Shown here: one piece after another, positions 12,508-20,810 of the stretch | Position numbering within the stretch: the first letter of the stretch is position 1 | Layout: each line of letters starts with the position of its first letter | Virus record (IMG/VR): IMGVR_UViG_3300024262_000010 | Coordinates: 1 to 37,606 of that record | Reading direction: 5' to 3' (one strand) | Source: a virus | Length of the DNA stretch: 37,606 nt | Notes under the pieces: generated by a model | Database searches by the model: none | What the model was told of the DNA's origin: nothing | Seen by the model: the letters and a program-made list of their open reading frames with translations, nothing else | Translations under genes and position numbers: made by a program

Positions 12508-13086
12508 ATGGAAATTAAAGAAATACAAATCGGTAGAATAAAAAACAATGAAGAAAATCCTCGTATAATTTCAGAGGAAAACTTTCAGAAATTAGTTAAG
12601 CAAATAGTCGAAATGCCATCAATGAATAAATTAAGAGAAATCTTAGTAGATGAAGATATGGTGGCTTTAGGTGGTAATCAGAGACTAAAAGCGTATCGAG
12701 AGGCAGGATGGAAGAAAATACAGATTAAAAAAGTTTCTCCCGAAGATTTCGCCTTTGAGTTAAGTCAAGAGGGTGCAACATGGGAAAAGGTAAAAAAGAG
12801 AATTATAGTTGCTGATAACAAGGAATTTGGAGAATGGGCTAAAAGTTTGATTATCGATTTCGGATTCGAGGAAACTATGGATGAGGTTGGAATTGGTAGA
12901 GAGGAATGGGATGAGGAAGAAATATCTTTTGAGCCAAATTACAATCCATCAGCATCTAATCATAAAATGACACAGGAACAGATGGACAAAAAAGAAGAGG
13001 TACTAAAAGCACAAATGACAATGGAGCATACGACTAAAAAAGTTGTTTGTCCTCATTGTTTTGAAGAATTTGAAATAGATAAATAA
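12508..13086 (+). CDS. ParB-like nuclease-domain protein with terminal Cys pair
   Basis: A 192-residue protein with a ParB N-terminal-type domain: EIQIGRIKNNEENPRI (residues 5-20), then VALGGNQRLKAYREAG with the GGNQR motif at 55-59. It differs from the IbrB-like protein, which has DGYHR. Residues 90-135 form a helical region, and the C-terminus ends in CPHCFEEFEI (C181, C184), half of a zinc-ribbon-like motif. ParB-domain proteins are common just upstream of phage terminases, sometimes linked to methylases, but none is present here. It may bind DNA near the packaging site. Its stop overlaps the next ATG. Confidence 0.8.
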   Translation: MEIKEIQIGRIKNNEENPRIISEENFQKLVKQIVEMPSMNKLREILVDEDMVALGGNQRLKAYREAGWKKIQIKKVSPEDFAFELSQEGATWEKVKKRIIVADNKEFGEWAKSLIIDFGFEETMDEVGIGREEWDEEEISFEPNYNPSASNHKMTQEQMDKKEEVLKAQMTMEHTTKKVVCPHCFEEFEIDK

Positions 13087-13190
13087 TGATTGCTACAGTA
13101 GTTAAAAATATCGAAAGAAATAAATGGCAGTTTGCTAAATCGATGTCAGATATTCCTCATTATTATACCGTAAGAAAATGGGTGGAGTGA
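13086..13190 (+). CDS. Truncated phage gene, 34 aa (probable remnant)
   Basis: A 34-residue ORF, start overlapping the ParB stop, reading MIATVVKNIERNKWQFAKSM then SDIPHYYTVRKWVE. It resembles the N-terminus of a longer phage family (N....W.FAK.MP..PH.Y..R..W) that normally continues well past this point; here TGA ends it right after the conserved R.W. The following bases in another frame encode the end of an IbrB-like protein, so the missing part was probably lost in a deletion. Confidence 0.55.
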   Translation: MIATVVKNIERNKWQFAKSMSDIPHYYTVRKWVE

Positions 13191-13353
13191 TGTAGATATT
13201 TGTAATGAATTAGGAATGGAGGCAGAAGAACTATTGAAGCTGAAACATATTACAGGATTTAGTAAACTATTCGCTGATACGGAATACAGAAAGGCTTGGG
13301 AAACTAACCACCAAATAAAGCTAAGAAAAGAGCATGGTGTTAAAACTATTTAA
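13177..13353 (+). pseudogene. C-terminal fragment of a second IbrB-like ParB protein
   Basis: In the frame open from 13174 to TAA 13351-13353, the translation NGWSDVDICNELGMEAEELL continues with KLKHITGFSKLFADTEYRKA and ends KLRKEHGVKTI. By hand alignment it matches residues 131-162 of the IbrB-like protein at 6879-7412 at 16 of 32 positions (shared G.SD, I, GM, ELL, LK, ITG, LF). There is no N-terminal ParB domain and no good start; ATG 13216 would give 45 residues. It overlaps the end of the truncated gene at 13086-13190. Best read as the surviving tail of a second ibrB-type gene. Confidence 0.65.
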
Positions 13354-13355
13354 TC

Positions 13356-13742
13356 ATGGCGTACGATAAACAAGAATTATTTGAAAAGGCAAAAGAGGTA
13401 ACGATATCGAGAAAACTATTTTTCGTTGAGGATATAGTCGCATTCATGCCATGCACAAAGTCAACTTTCTATGAGCATTTTCCAATTGATTCAGACGAAA
13501 TGAACTGTATAAAAGGACTTATTGAGGAAAATAAGATAAACGTCAAGGTAACTATTCGGTCTAAATTATTAAGGGGTAAAGGAATGGAATTGATTGCATT
13601 GTATAAATTGATAGGTACTGATGAGGAACGTATTAGATTATCTCAACAGCATGTTGACCACACAACTAAAGGAAATGAGATGCAACCAAATATTATCAAC
13701 TTAGGAGTTGGAATAAATCCTGATGAGGATAAGGATAAATAG
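13356..13742 (+). CDS. terS: Terminase small subunit (Bacteroidota phage type)
   Basis: A 128-residue protein immediately before the large terminase. The segments FFVEDIVAFMPCTKSTFYEHFP (an HTH-like unit near residues 22-43), KINVKVTIRSKLLRG and IALYKLIGTDEERIRLSQQH match the short terminase small subunit type that I know from Bacteroidota phages. It should recognise the packaging site and stimulate the large subunit. A short C-terminal acidic tail (NPDEDKDK) follows. It begins three bases after the pseudogene stop. Assignment rests on motif resemblance plus position. Confidence 0.75.
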   Translation: MAYDKQELFEKAKEVTISRKLFFVEDIVAFMPCTKSTFYEHFPIDSDEMNCIKGLIEENKINVKVTIRSKLLRGKGMELIALYKLIGTDEERIRLSQQHVDHTTKGNEMQPNIINLGVGINPDEDKDK

Positions 13743-13758
13743 TTGTCTCCACCCTATG

Positions 13759-13766
13759 TAACTTTG
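13759..13766 (+). promoter_or_regulatory. Probable -7 promoter element (TAACTTTG)
   Basis: TAACTTTG fits TAnnTTTG and lies in the 59-nt gap between the small and large terminase genes, 35 nt before ATG 13802. No TTG occurs at the preferred distance, so confidence is moderate. Confidence 0.45.
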
Positions 13767-13801
13767 TAACGAAATACCTATAAACATTGGCTTTTTAAAA
13801 A

Positions 13802-15094
13802 ATGGAATTATTAAGAAAACAGAATCATGCAATCCATTTATTGAGAGATAAAACTACAACAGAGATTCTTTATGGTGGTGCTGCAGGTGGAGGAAAATCT
13901 GCGATAGGTTGTTTGTGGTTGATAGAGCAATGTCAAAAGTACCCCGAAACAAGATGGTTAATGGGTAGGGCAATTGGTAAAACATTAAGAGAAACTACAT
14001 TAAATACATTTTTTGAACTGTCAAAGAAATTAGGTATAGATAACCAATGGATATTCAACTCAAATAAAGGTGCTATTATATTCGATAATGGCTCTGAAAT
14101 AATACTTAAAGATTTATTCTTTTACGCAGGTAAAGACCCTAATTTTGATTCGTTAGGTTCTCTTGAAATTTCGGGAGCATTTATTGATGAGTGCAACCAA
14201 GTTGTTTTTAAAGCGTGGCAAATAGTTAAATCGAGGATTCGTTACAAATTAACTCAATATGATCTAACACCAAAGATTCTTGGTAGTTGTAATCCTGCAA
14301 AGAATTGGACTTACAAATATTTCTATAAACCGTACAAGGCAGATGAGTTGCCTAACCATAGGAAATTCATTCAATCATTACCTCGAGACAATCCGTATCT
14401 ACCCGAAAGTTATATTGAATCATTATATCAATTAGATGAAGCGAGTAAACGAAGATTGCTAATGGGAGATTGGGAATATGACGATGACAAGAGTTCTTTA
14501 ATCTCATACGATGCGATAGTTGACTATTGGAATGGAAGACATATTGAGCATGGAGAAACATCCTATTTAACAATTGATGTTGCTCGTAAGGGAAAAGATA
14601 AAACAGTAATGAGGGTTTGGAAAGGTTTTGTTTGTATCGAAAGGCATGAGATGAAAATATCTAACATCCCTCAAATATGTGAATTGGCTATTGAATTACA
14701 GACGAAATACAAAATACATAACTCAAACACTATAGCCGATGAAGATGGAGTTGGTGGTGGTGTTGTGGATTTATTAGGATGCTGTGGATTCATAAATAAT
14801 AGCAAGGCTAAATTAAAAGAGAATTACGATAATCTTAAAAGCCAATGTTCTATACGAATGGCTAAACGAATTGAGGAAAGAGGGATTGTTGAGTTGTGTA
14901 AAGCAACTGATGTCATGGAATATGTATCAGAAGAAATGGAACAGGTAAAAGTTAAAGACATTGACAAGGATGGTAGAATGGGAATTATTCCAAAAGATAA
15001 AGTAAAAGAATTAATTGGTAGGTCGCCTGACGATTGGGATTCTATTATGATGCGAGAATATTTTGAACTTTTTGGGGATTTTTATGTTAGTTAA
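13802..15094 (+). CDS. terL: Terminase large subunit
   Basis: A 430-residue packaging motor with both domains. ATPase: Walker A GGAAGGGKS at residues 25-33; Walker B with IDE at 128-130 (SGAFIDEC); coupling motif near GSCNPAKN (161-168). Nuclease (RNase H-like): first Asp in YLTIDVARKGKDKT (D259), second acidic site in ADEDGVGGG (about 313-315), third in PDDWDS (410-413). Length is normal for the terminase_6/terminase_3 range. It translocates DNA into the prohead and cuts it; by eye I cannot tell cos from headful packaging. A -7 element precedes it and another separates it from the portal. Confidence 0.95.
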   Translation: MELLRKQNHAIHLLRDKTTTEILYGGAAGGGKSAIGCLWLIEQCQKYPETRWLMGRAIGKTLRETTLNTFFELSKKLGIDNQWIFNSNKGAIIFDNGSEIILKDLFFYAGKDPNFDSLGSLEISGAFIDECNQVVFKAWQIVKSRIRYKLTQYDLTPKILGSCNPAKNWTYKYFYKPYKADELPNHRKFIQSLPRDNPYLPESYIESLYQLDEASKRRLLMGDWEYDDDKSSLISYDAIVDYWNGRHIEHGETSYLTIDVARKGKDKTVMRVWKGFVCIERHEMKISNIPQICELAIELQTKYKIHNSNTIADEDGVGGGVVDLLGCCGFINNSKAKLKENYDNLKSQCSIRMAKRIEERGIVELCKATDVMEYVSEEMEQVKVKDIDKDGRMGIIPKDKVKELIGRSPDDWDSIMMREYFELFGDFYVS

Positions 15095-15108
15095 TAAGAA
15101 AATTATAT

Positions 15109-15116
15109 TATATTTG
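15109..15116 (+). promoter_or_regulatory. Probable -7 promoter element (TATATTTG)
   Basis: TATATTTG in the 63-nt gap between the large terminase and portal genes. The position 19 nt upstream holds TTA instead of TTG. It would give separate, probably late, expression of portal, protease and capsid. Confidence 0.5.
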
Positions 15117-15157
15117 TCTCGAATTACTTCAATCAATTACCAAACATTTTTTTCTTA

Positions 15158-16477
15158 ATGGGTAAATCAAGAATCGGTACAGCACTAAAAGCCTTCGTAA
15201 ATCCTCAATTGTATAGTGAGCATTACGAGAAACGCTTTATGACAATTTTATCAGAATTTGGCTTTGGTCAAAAGGATTTAAAGACGGTAATCGAAAAAGG
15301 ATATTTAACTAATACCTATGTTTATGCAATTATTAATAGAATTGCAGAAACGGCCTCAAACATTCCATTGTTGATAGAGGCAAAATTACCTAACGGAGAT
15401 ATAGAAATTATTACAGAGGGAGATTTTTACAACTTTGTACATAATCCAAATAAAGAAAAAAATTACAGAACATTTTGTTATGAGAGCATGGTTTACCAAT
15501 TGGCTACAGGCAATGTTTTCCAATATGGAGTTAAAGGTGTAGGGTTTAATAATTTCATGGAGAGATGGAATTTAGCACCACAGTATATTAATCCAAAGGT
15601 TGAATACGCTATAACAGGTGCTTATGCAACATCTTACAAATATAGTATTGGAGGCAAAACATATTCGTTGGATGTAGAGGAATTATCTCATTTAAAGAAA
15701 TTCAATCCCGACCCTAATAGTGAAAATCCTGTGATGGGTTTAAGTCCATTACAATCTGCATACCGTACCCTATCAGCCTCAAATGAGATTATTACTGCTG
15801 ACGCTTCGTTGATAAAAAACAGAGGGGCTATGGGTATGTTATCTTCAAAAGGAGAAAGACCATTAACATCTACAGAAAGAGAGCAAACAGAGGAATCTTT
15901 AAGAAAACGAATTGGTGGGGGAGATAAATTTGGCTCAATCGGAGTTACTTCGGGAGAGTTTGATTTCATTAAATTTGCAATGTCTCCAAGTGATTTACAG
16001 ATATTAGAAAGTGGTGTTATGAAATTGAGAGATTTGTGTGCTGTTTACGGAGCATCTTCAAGACAATTTGGAGACCCTAATGGAACTACATACAACAACT
16101 CAAAAACAGACGATACCAAATTTTATACTAACGCAGTATTGCCTCCATTGGAAGCTGAATTGGATAACTTTAATAGATTCTTTACGCAGGGTTGGAATGA
16201 AAGAGATAATGTAATTTATACTGTCTATACCGACACTAAAGACATTGAGGCATTACAGGAAGACCAAGCAAAACTAATTGTAAAATCAAGAACTCGTTCA
16301 GAGATTGTTACTAAAATAATTGCAGGAATAACAGAAAAAAAATGGAGTAGAGAATCTGCAATCAGACAACTAATGGATGCTTTGGACGTAAAGGAAGAAT
16401 ATGCAACAGAATTAATCGGTAATGAAATCGTTGAGGTTGCTCCGATAGTATTACCTAACAATTTACCAAATGAATAA
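15158..16477 (+). CDS. Phage portal protein (HK97 family)
   Basis: A 439-residue portal protein, the typical length for HK97-type portals. Recognisable segments are AIINRIAETASNIPLLI near residues 57-73, then VYQLATGNVFQYGV, then VMGLSPLQSAYRTL near 190, and late GASSRQFGDPNG followed by a long helical region and LPPLEAELDNFNRFF. It forms the dodecameric ring at the capsid vertex through which DNA passes and to which connectors attach. The order terminase-portal-protease-capsid supports the assignment. The last 8 nt overlap the protease start. Confidence 0.9.
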   Translation: MGKSRIGTALKAFVNPQLYSEHYEKRFMTILSEFGFGQKDLKTVIEKGYLTNTYVYAIINRIAETASNIPLLIEAKLPNGDIEIITEGDFYNFVHNPNKEKNYRTFCYESMVYQLATGNVFQYGVKGVGFNNFMERWNLAPQYINPKVEYAITGAYATSYKYSIGGKTYSLDVEELSHLKKFNPDPNSENPVMGLSPLQSAYRTLSASNEIITADASLIKNRGAMGMLSSKGERPLTSTEREQTEESLRKRIGGGDKFGSIGVTSGEFDFIKFAMSPSDLQILESGVMKLRDLCAVYGASSRQFGDPNGTTYNNSKTDDTKFYTNAVLPPLEAELDNFNRFFTQGWNERDNVIYTVYTDTKDIEALQEDQAKLIVKSRTRSEIVTKIIAGITEKKWSRESAIRQLMDALDVKEEYATELIGNEIVEVAPIVLPNNLPNE

Positions 16478-17351
16478 ACCAACACTAAATCAGAAATTAG
16501 CAAAACATTTCGGGGTTAAATCTTCGGGAAAGGTTTTAGACGCTAAAGCAATAAATGAGGACGATAGAACAATTAAAGCAATTGCTAATACATATTACTT
16601 TATAGATTCTGATAATGATATGTTGATTAAGGGATGTTCTCAAAAATCAATTAATGATAGAGGGCCTCAAAGTAATGCAACAGCAAAAATCAAACATCAG
16701 TCCGACCATATTCTAAACACTAAAAATGCAGTAGGTAGAATAAAAGTTTTGGATGAGAGAGAAATAGATGGTAAATTTGGACTATATTTTGAAAGTTATT
16801 TACCTCAAAATACAAAAGGAAATGATGACTTAGCTAATTATAAAGAGGGTATTTACGACAATCATTCGATTGGCTTTAGATATAAAATCATTGAATTAGC
16901 AGAAAGAGATGGAGATGAACAGTCATCTAAAAATTGGGCTGAATTTTATCCATTAGCAATTAACCAAGATAAAGCAGACATGCTTGGATATTTTTGGGTA
17001 ATAAAAGAAATAGAGTTATTTGAAATATCGGTTGTTAGTTTTGGAGCAAATGAGTTAACACCTTATTTGGGAAGTAAATCGAAAGATGCTAACGACAAAT
17101 TAAAAGCAGAACTATTTGAGAGAATAGATTCTTTAAATGCACAACTTAAATCAAACGCTGATAATAAGGACGAGAGAAAAAATATAGACCTTGAATCCTT
17201 ACAATTGAAGCAAATAATTACCGATTTGAAATTGGAACAGCCAACTAAAACAAACACTCCATCGAAAGAGCCGAATGCTATAGTTACTGAAACAGGAGTA
17301 GAATCAAAAACAGAAATCAATTTATTATCAATCATTACTAAAAATTATTAA
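16470..17351 (+). CDS. HK97-type prohead protease
   Basis: A 293-residue serine protease of the HK97 prohead family. The catalytic His is in KIKHQSDH (H76 or H80) and the Ser in YDNHSIGFRY (S133). The family end motif FEISVVSFGANELTPY closes the protease domain near residue 200. Residues 205-293 form an extra helical, lysine-rich tail that may act as scaffold. It matures the prohead by cleaving the capsid protein N-terminal delta domain, and the capsid gene lies three bases after its stop. It overlaps the portal gene by 8 nt. Confidence 0.9.
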   Translation: MNKPTLNQKLAKHFGVKSSGKVLDAKAINEDDRTIKAIANTYYFIDSDNDMLIKGCSQKSINDRGPQSNATAKIKHQSDHILNTKNAVGRIKVLDEREIDGKFGLYFESYLPQNTKGNDDLANYKEGIYDNHSIGFRYKIIELAERDGDEQSSKNWAEFYPLAINQDKADMLGYFWVIKEIELFEISVVSFGANELTPYLGSKSKDANDKLKAELFERIDSLNAQLKSNADNKDERKNIDLESLQLKQIITDLKLEQPTKTNTPSKEPNAIVTETGVESKTEINLLSIITKNY

Positions 17352-17353
17352 AA

Positions 17354-18823
17354 ATGAGAAAATTACATGAAAAATTTGCAAGAGGCTTAATGCTATTTGC
17401 AATGGTTACGTTAGGCTTTTTAGCCACAGGTATTGCATTCGCCTGTACAGGAATTGATGCAGGTACTTTAGCAGATTGCTTTGATGGTGCAGTAGTTGGA
17501 ATTTCAACTGCGAGTTTACCTATTTGGTTTGTCGTTAAAGACAACATAAATACTTTCAAACAATTATCTGATGAAGAAGTTGGAAAACTTACTGATGAGG
17601 ATAAATCTAAGTATTTAGCTGATTTAATTAAGTGGCAGACAAAATCAATCAATGATCTAAATGAGAAAATGTCTAAAGACAATTCTAATAAAGATGAGAT
17701 TGAAAGCCAAATTAAAGCGTTAACATCAACACAATTAGCTTCTTTAAAAGCATCGTTAGAAACACAAGGTGGAGTAATAGCAAAAATGTCAAAAGAGTTA
17801 GAGGCAAAAACTTCTGACCGTCCATTGTCATTTACTGCGAGTGTTTACAAAGCGTTGGAAGAACAAAAAGATGAATTAGCTTCTATGTTAAAAGATGGTG
17901 CAAAAACAATCAAGTTAGAAATCAAAGCAAGTCAAGGTGCAGGAGATATTACTTCGGGTACTGATTTCGCAGAGATGGAAGCAGGTATTGGACAAATTGC
18001 TACACGTCAGCCATTTATGAGAAGTTTGTTTGTTAACAAGAATACTTCTAAAGAATATGTTAAATACAATGACCAAGAAACTATTGTTAGAGATGCTAAA
18101 AATGTTGCAGCATGTGCTCCAACAACTCACAACTCTAAAATCACTTGGCAAGTTAGAACTATGCAAATCACTAAAGTTAGAGATTTCGTAGATGTTTGTG
18201 TTGACATGATGGACGATTACGACTTCGTAGAGGGAGAAATCAGAGAGTTAGTTGATATGGATGTTAAGTTAAAGGTTGATGAGCAATTATTATTAGGAGA
18301 TAATATCTACCCAAATACTAATTCAGTATCGGCAGTTGCTTCAACTTTCGCAGCAGGAACTTATGCTGTATCTGTTCAAGCACCGACATTAATTGACTTA
18401 ATTAGAGTTGCAGCATGTCAGATTTCTGACTTCGGGCAAAACAATAAATTCAATGCAAATGTTGCTGTATTAAATCCTGCTGACCAATGTTTAATGACTT
18501 TGGAAAAGGATTTGAATAACAACTACTTAATTCCAAATTGGATTACTAAAGATGGAGTTAACATTGGTGCAGTAAGAATTGTAACTAACCAATTAGTTCC
18601 TGTTAATGAAATGTATATCATGGATTCAACAAAAGGAACTGTTTACTCTCGTAAGGGAATAACTGTTGAGTTAGGATTCGAGAACAATGATAACTTTGAA
18701 AAAGAGTTAGTAACTGTTAAAGCATACGAAAGATTAAACTTTAGAGTACGTAATGTAGATGCTAATGCATTTATGCACGTGACAAGTATTTCGGCAGCAA
18801 TAACCGCAATTACTAAACCGTAA
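17354..18823 (+). CDS. Major capsid protein with hydrophobic N-terminal prodomain
   Basis: A 489-residue HK97-fold capsid protein. The mature body appears to start near residue 192 (SQGAGDITSGTDFAEMEAGI), continues through IATRQPFMRSLF and the E-loop region, and ends with ELVTVKAYERLNFRVRN. Residues 65-190 are a charged coiled coil (delta/scaffold domain) expected to be removed by the upstream protease. Unusually, the first 62 residues contain two hydrophobic stretches, about 11-30 (LMLFAMVTLGFLATGIAFA) and 45-61 (GAVVGISTASLPIWFVV), preceded by a basic start, like a signal or membrane anchor. The reading frame is continuous, so this is part of the protein. A terminator hairpin follows. Confidence 0.9.
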   Translation: MRKLHEKFARGLMLFAMVTLGFLATGIAFACTGIDAGTLADCFDGAVVGISTASLPIWFVVKDNINTFKQLSDEEVGKLTDEDKSKYLADLIKWQTKSINDLNEKMSKDNSNKDEIESQIKALTSTQLASLKASLETQGGVIAKMSKELEAKTSDRPLSFTASVYKALEEQKDELASMLKDGAKTIKLEIKASQGAGDITSGTDFAEMEAGIGQIATRQPFMRSLFVNKNTSKEYVKYNDQETIVRDAKNVAACAPTTHNSKITWQVRTMQITKVRDFVDVCVDMMDDYDFVEGEIRELVDMDVKLKVDEQLLLGDNIYPNTNSVSAVASTFAAGTYAVSVQAPTLIDLIRVAACQISDFGQNNKFNANVAVLNPADQCLMTLEKDLNNNYLIPNWITKDGVNIGAVRIVTNQLVPVNEMYIMDSTKGTVYSRKGITVELGFENNDNFEKELVTVKAYERLNFRVRNVDANAFMHVTSISAAITAITKP

Positions 18824-18844
18824 TAACCTATAAAAACCAAAGAG

Positions 18845-18870
18845 CCTCGCTATGAAAATAGCGGGGTTTT
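18845..18870 (+). terminator. Terminator after the capsid gene
   Basis: CCTCGCTAT (18845-18853) pairs with ATAGCGGGG (18858-18866) over nine positions with one G-T pair, closed by a GAAA tetraloop and followed by TTTT. Flanking ACCAAA and TTTTGGT can extend the stem with bulges. It ends the portal-protease-capsid unit or reduces read-through after abundant capsid mRNA. Confidence 0.8.
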
Positions 18871-18890
18871 GGTGGTAAAAACAATTCGTT

Positions 18891-19127
18891 ATGAAAAAAT
18901 TACTATTCATTAAAGACCATCCAAGTAAAAGATTTAAGAAAGGAGATATAATCGACATGCCAAATGAAAATTTAACTACATGGTTAGATTCGGGTTATGT
19001 TGAACTGTTGGAAGATTCGGAGGAAGATTTGGGAAACGTAGAATCCTCACAGAAAAGTGGGGAGAGTTCAAATCAAAAGTCAAAAGGACAATCGAAATTT
19101 GGAAAGAATAAATACAAGAAAAAATAA
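18891..19127 (+). CDS. Small head-region protein, 78 aa
   Basis: The first 42 residues (KLLFIKDHPSKRFKKGDIID, then LTTWLDSGYVELLED) form a small beta-rich unit reminiscent of short phage proteins located just after capsid genes. The last 35 residues are a disordered Ser/Lys/Gln-rich tail. Function unknown; a minor head or assembly protein by position. Its stop overlaps the next ATG by one base. Confidence 0.65.
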   Translation: MKKLLFIKDHPSKRFKKGDIIDMPNENLTTWLDSGYVELLEDSEEDLGNVESSQKSGESSNQKSKGQSKFGKNKYKKK

Positions 19128-19645
19128 TGGGGTTATACGTTTCAACATCGGACTTTAAAGGGCAAGATAAATTGGCTCGTGATAAATTCTCTACAAGTGA
19201 ATTAGATATTTATATTGATAAATACGAGGTAAGATATTTGCAGGATTTAATGGGGTGTGATATGTACGAGGATTTTAAAACTGATTTTGCTATATTAGGC
19301 AATGCTCCAACAGACCCTAAATTCGTTGCTATTTGGGAAGCGTTTTGTTTTGATGACGACTGCGGAATAAAAAGAAGTGAGGGAATTAAATCAATGTTGG
19401 CATTATTTATTTACTTTGAGTATTTGAGAGATTCAAAGGTAAAAGGAAATATTGGAGGAATAAACATTAACACACAGGTAAATTCTACGGAAGCACCTTT
19501 TCATGTATCGAATATTTATACTAACTATAACGATGCTTTAGAAAGCTATTGGGCTATCCAATGGTATATTTATGAATACAATCCTAACGCCTATAATTAT
19601 GAGAATTTTAATGGGCAATTAAAGGATCTAATTAGTTGGATATGA
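19127..19645 (+). CDS. Putative head-tail connector/adaptor protein
   Basis: A 172-residue mostly helical acidic protein (LDIYIDKYEVRYLQDLMGCD; later IKSMLALFIYFEYLRDSK) in the slot usually filled by the head completion or adaptor protein (gp6/gp15 type) after the capsid gene. The pattern of helices followed by aromatic-rich NYNDALESYWAIQWYIYEY resembles DUF6712-like proteins in Bacteroidota phages, which I recall but cannot verify. Likely binds the portal ring. It overlaps the next gene by 4 nt. Confidence 0.6.
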   Translation: MGLYVSTSDFKGQDKLARDKFSTSELDIYIDKYEVRYLQDLMGCDMYEDFKTDFAILGNAPTDPKFVAIWEAFCFDDDCGIKRSEGIKSMLALFIYFEYLRDSKVKGNIGGININTQVNSTEAPFHVSNIYTNYNDALESYWAIQWYIYEYNPNAYNYENFNGQLKDLISWI

Positions 19646-19986
19646 GTAAACCGATTCAAAGATTTTTCACTTTTGGTAGTGATGGAATAGTACATGATGC
19701 AACCGTTTCTGAAACATCGGAGGCATTAGAAAGTTGTGCAAATTATACGTGGAGTGTAGCACCTAATCCAATTGGAGTAACAGGTGGTAATCCAAAATAC
19801 ACAATTGAGGTTTCTAATAATGGTACTATTTGGTACGAATACAATTCACTATCAACTAATGTAGATATTGTAGATGCAGTAGATGATATTCATTTAGCAT
19901 TTACTATGATGCGAATTGTTTATAATGGAACAGGTGTTAGTGCAGGAACTATAGAATTTTTATTTACACAAAAAGCAAAGTCTTAA
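19642..19986 (+). CDS. Beta-sandwich virion protein, 114 aa
   Basis: ATG 19642 overlaps the previous stop (ATGA); an upstream in-frame TTG at 19636 is less likely. The 114 residues are almost all beta: KYTIEVSNNGTIWYEYNSL and FTMMRIVYNGTGVSAGTIEF look like the discoidin-like or fibre-associated sandwich found in small phage structural proteins that pack against fibres or decorate heads. No enzymatic motif. Probably a head decoration or fibre-base protein given its neighbours. Confidence 0.6.
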   Translation: MSKPIQRFFTFGSDGIVHDATVSETSEALESCANYTWSVAPNPIGVTGGNPKYTIEVSNNGTIWYEYNSLSTNVDIVDAVDDIHLAFTMMRIVYNGTGVSAGTIEFLFTQKAKS

Positions 19987-20808
19987 ATGGGGGTTGTAAT
20001 TCACATAGATGGTGGAGCAGGAAGTGGCTCGGGAACAGGTACAGGTTGGGACGGTCAAGTTGAGTACAGGGCAAATCTTCCAATTACAGTTGGCGTACCA
20101 CCTATTGGCTCAATTTATTTAGTTGAAAAACCAACTACATTTTTAGGTATTACAACATATCAAAGTGGGCTATACATTAAAGATTCTGATACAGGCAGTT
20201 TAAGTGATTGGCGAAGATTAAATATTGCAGTAACACTATACAATTCAGACGGAACATTATCCTCAAATAGAGTAGTTAATGGTAATTCAAAAAACCTAAC
20301 ATTCAATTCTTTAGTAACAACACAATTTAATTCAGAAACTTTTAGCGTGTTGGCAACAGCAGGTGCTACCATCCAAAGTTCGGGTATAGCAAATGCAACT
20401 GTTGAAACAACAGGAACAGGAGATGTTGTATTGTCTACAAATACAGGTAATGTTAAAATTAATTCTTTAAATTATCCAAAGTTTGATGGTGCTAACGGTC
20501 AAGTATTAAAAACAAACGGAACAGGAACTTTATCATTTGGAGCTATAACGGAGGGATTAAAGACTAAGAGTGGTAAAGTTTTAAAGGTAACATTCACAGG
20601 TAATCCAAAAATAGCAACCGTAACATTCGCTACACCATTTGTAGATGCTAATTATTCTGTTTCATTAACAGTAGAGGGAACGCGTTCATTTACTCCGAGA
20701 GTTAATAATGGTAGAACAGCAGGAACTTTTATTATTAATATGAATGCTAACAATATTGCAGGTTTAACTTCAATAGGATGGACAGCAACTAAACATGGAG
20801 AAAATTAA
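19987..20808 (+). CDS. Putative head (or neck) fibre protein
   Basis: A 273-residue fibre-like protein. A Gly/Ser-rich opening (DGGAGSGSGTGTGWDG) is followed by IGSIYLVEKPTTFLG and SGLYIKDSDTGSLSDWRRLN, a pattern I associate with phage fibre N-terminal domains. Repetitive beta segments follow (DGTLSSNRVV; GDVVLSTNTGNVKI), then a C-terminal domain (PFVDANYSVSLTVEGTRSF) resembling gp53/H-type lectin-like receptor-binding tips. It lies among connector genes, not tail-tip genes, so a head or neck fibre is more likely than a tail fibre. It abuts the previous stop. Confidence 0.65.
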   Translation: MGVVIHIDGGAGSGSGTGTGWDGQVEYRANLPITVGVPPIGSIYLVEKPTTFLGITTYQSGLYIKDSDTGSLSDWRRLNIAVTLYNSDGTLSSNRVVNGNSKNLTFNSLVTTQFNSETFSVLATAGATIQSSGIANATVETTGTGDVVLSTNTGNVKINSLNYPKFDGANGQVLKTNGTGTLSFGAITEGLKTKSGKVLKVTFTGNPKIATVTFATPFVDANYSVSLTVEGTRSFTPRVNNGRTAGTFIINMNANNIAGLTSIGWTATKHGEN

Positions 20809-20810
20809 TA

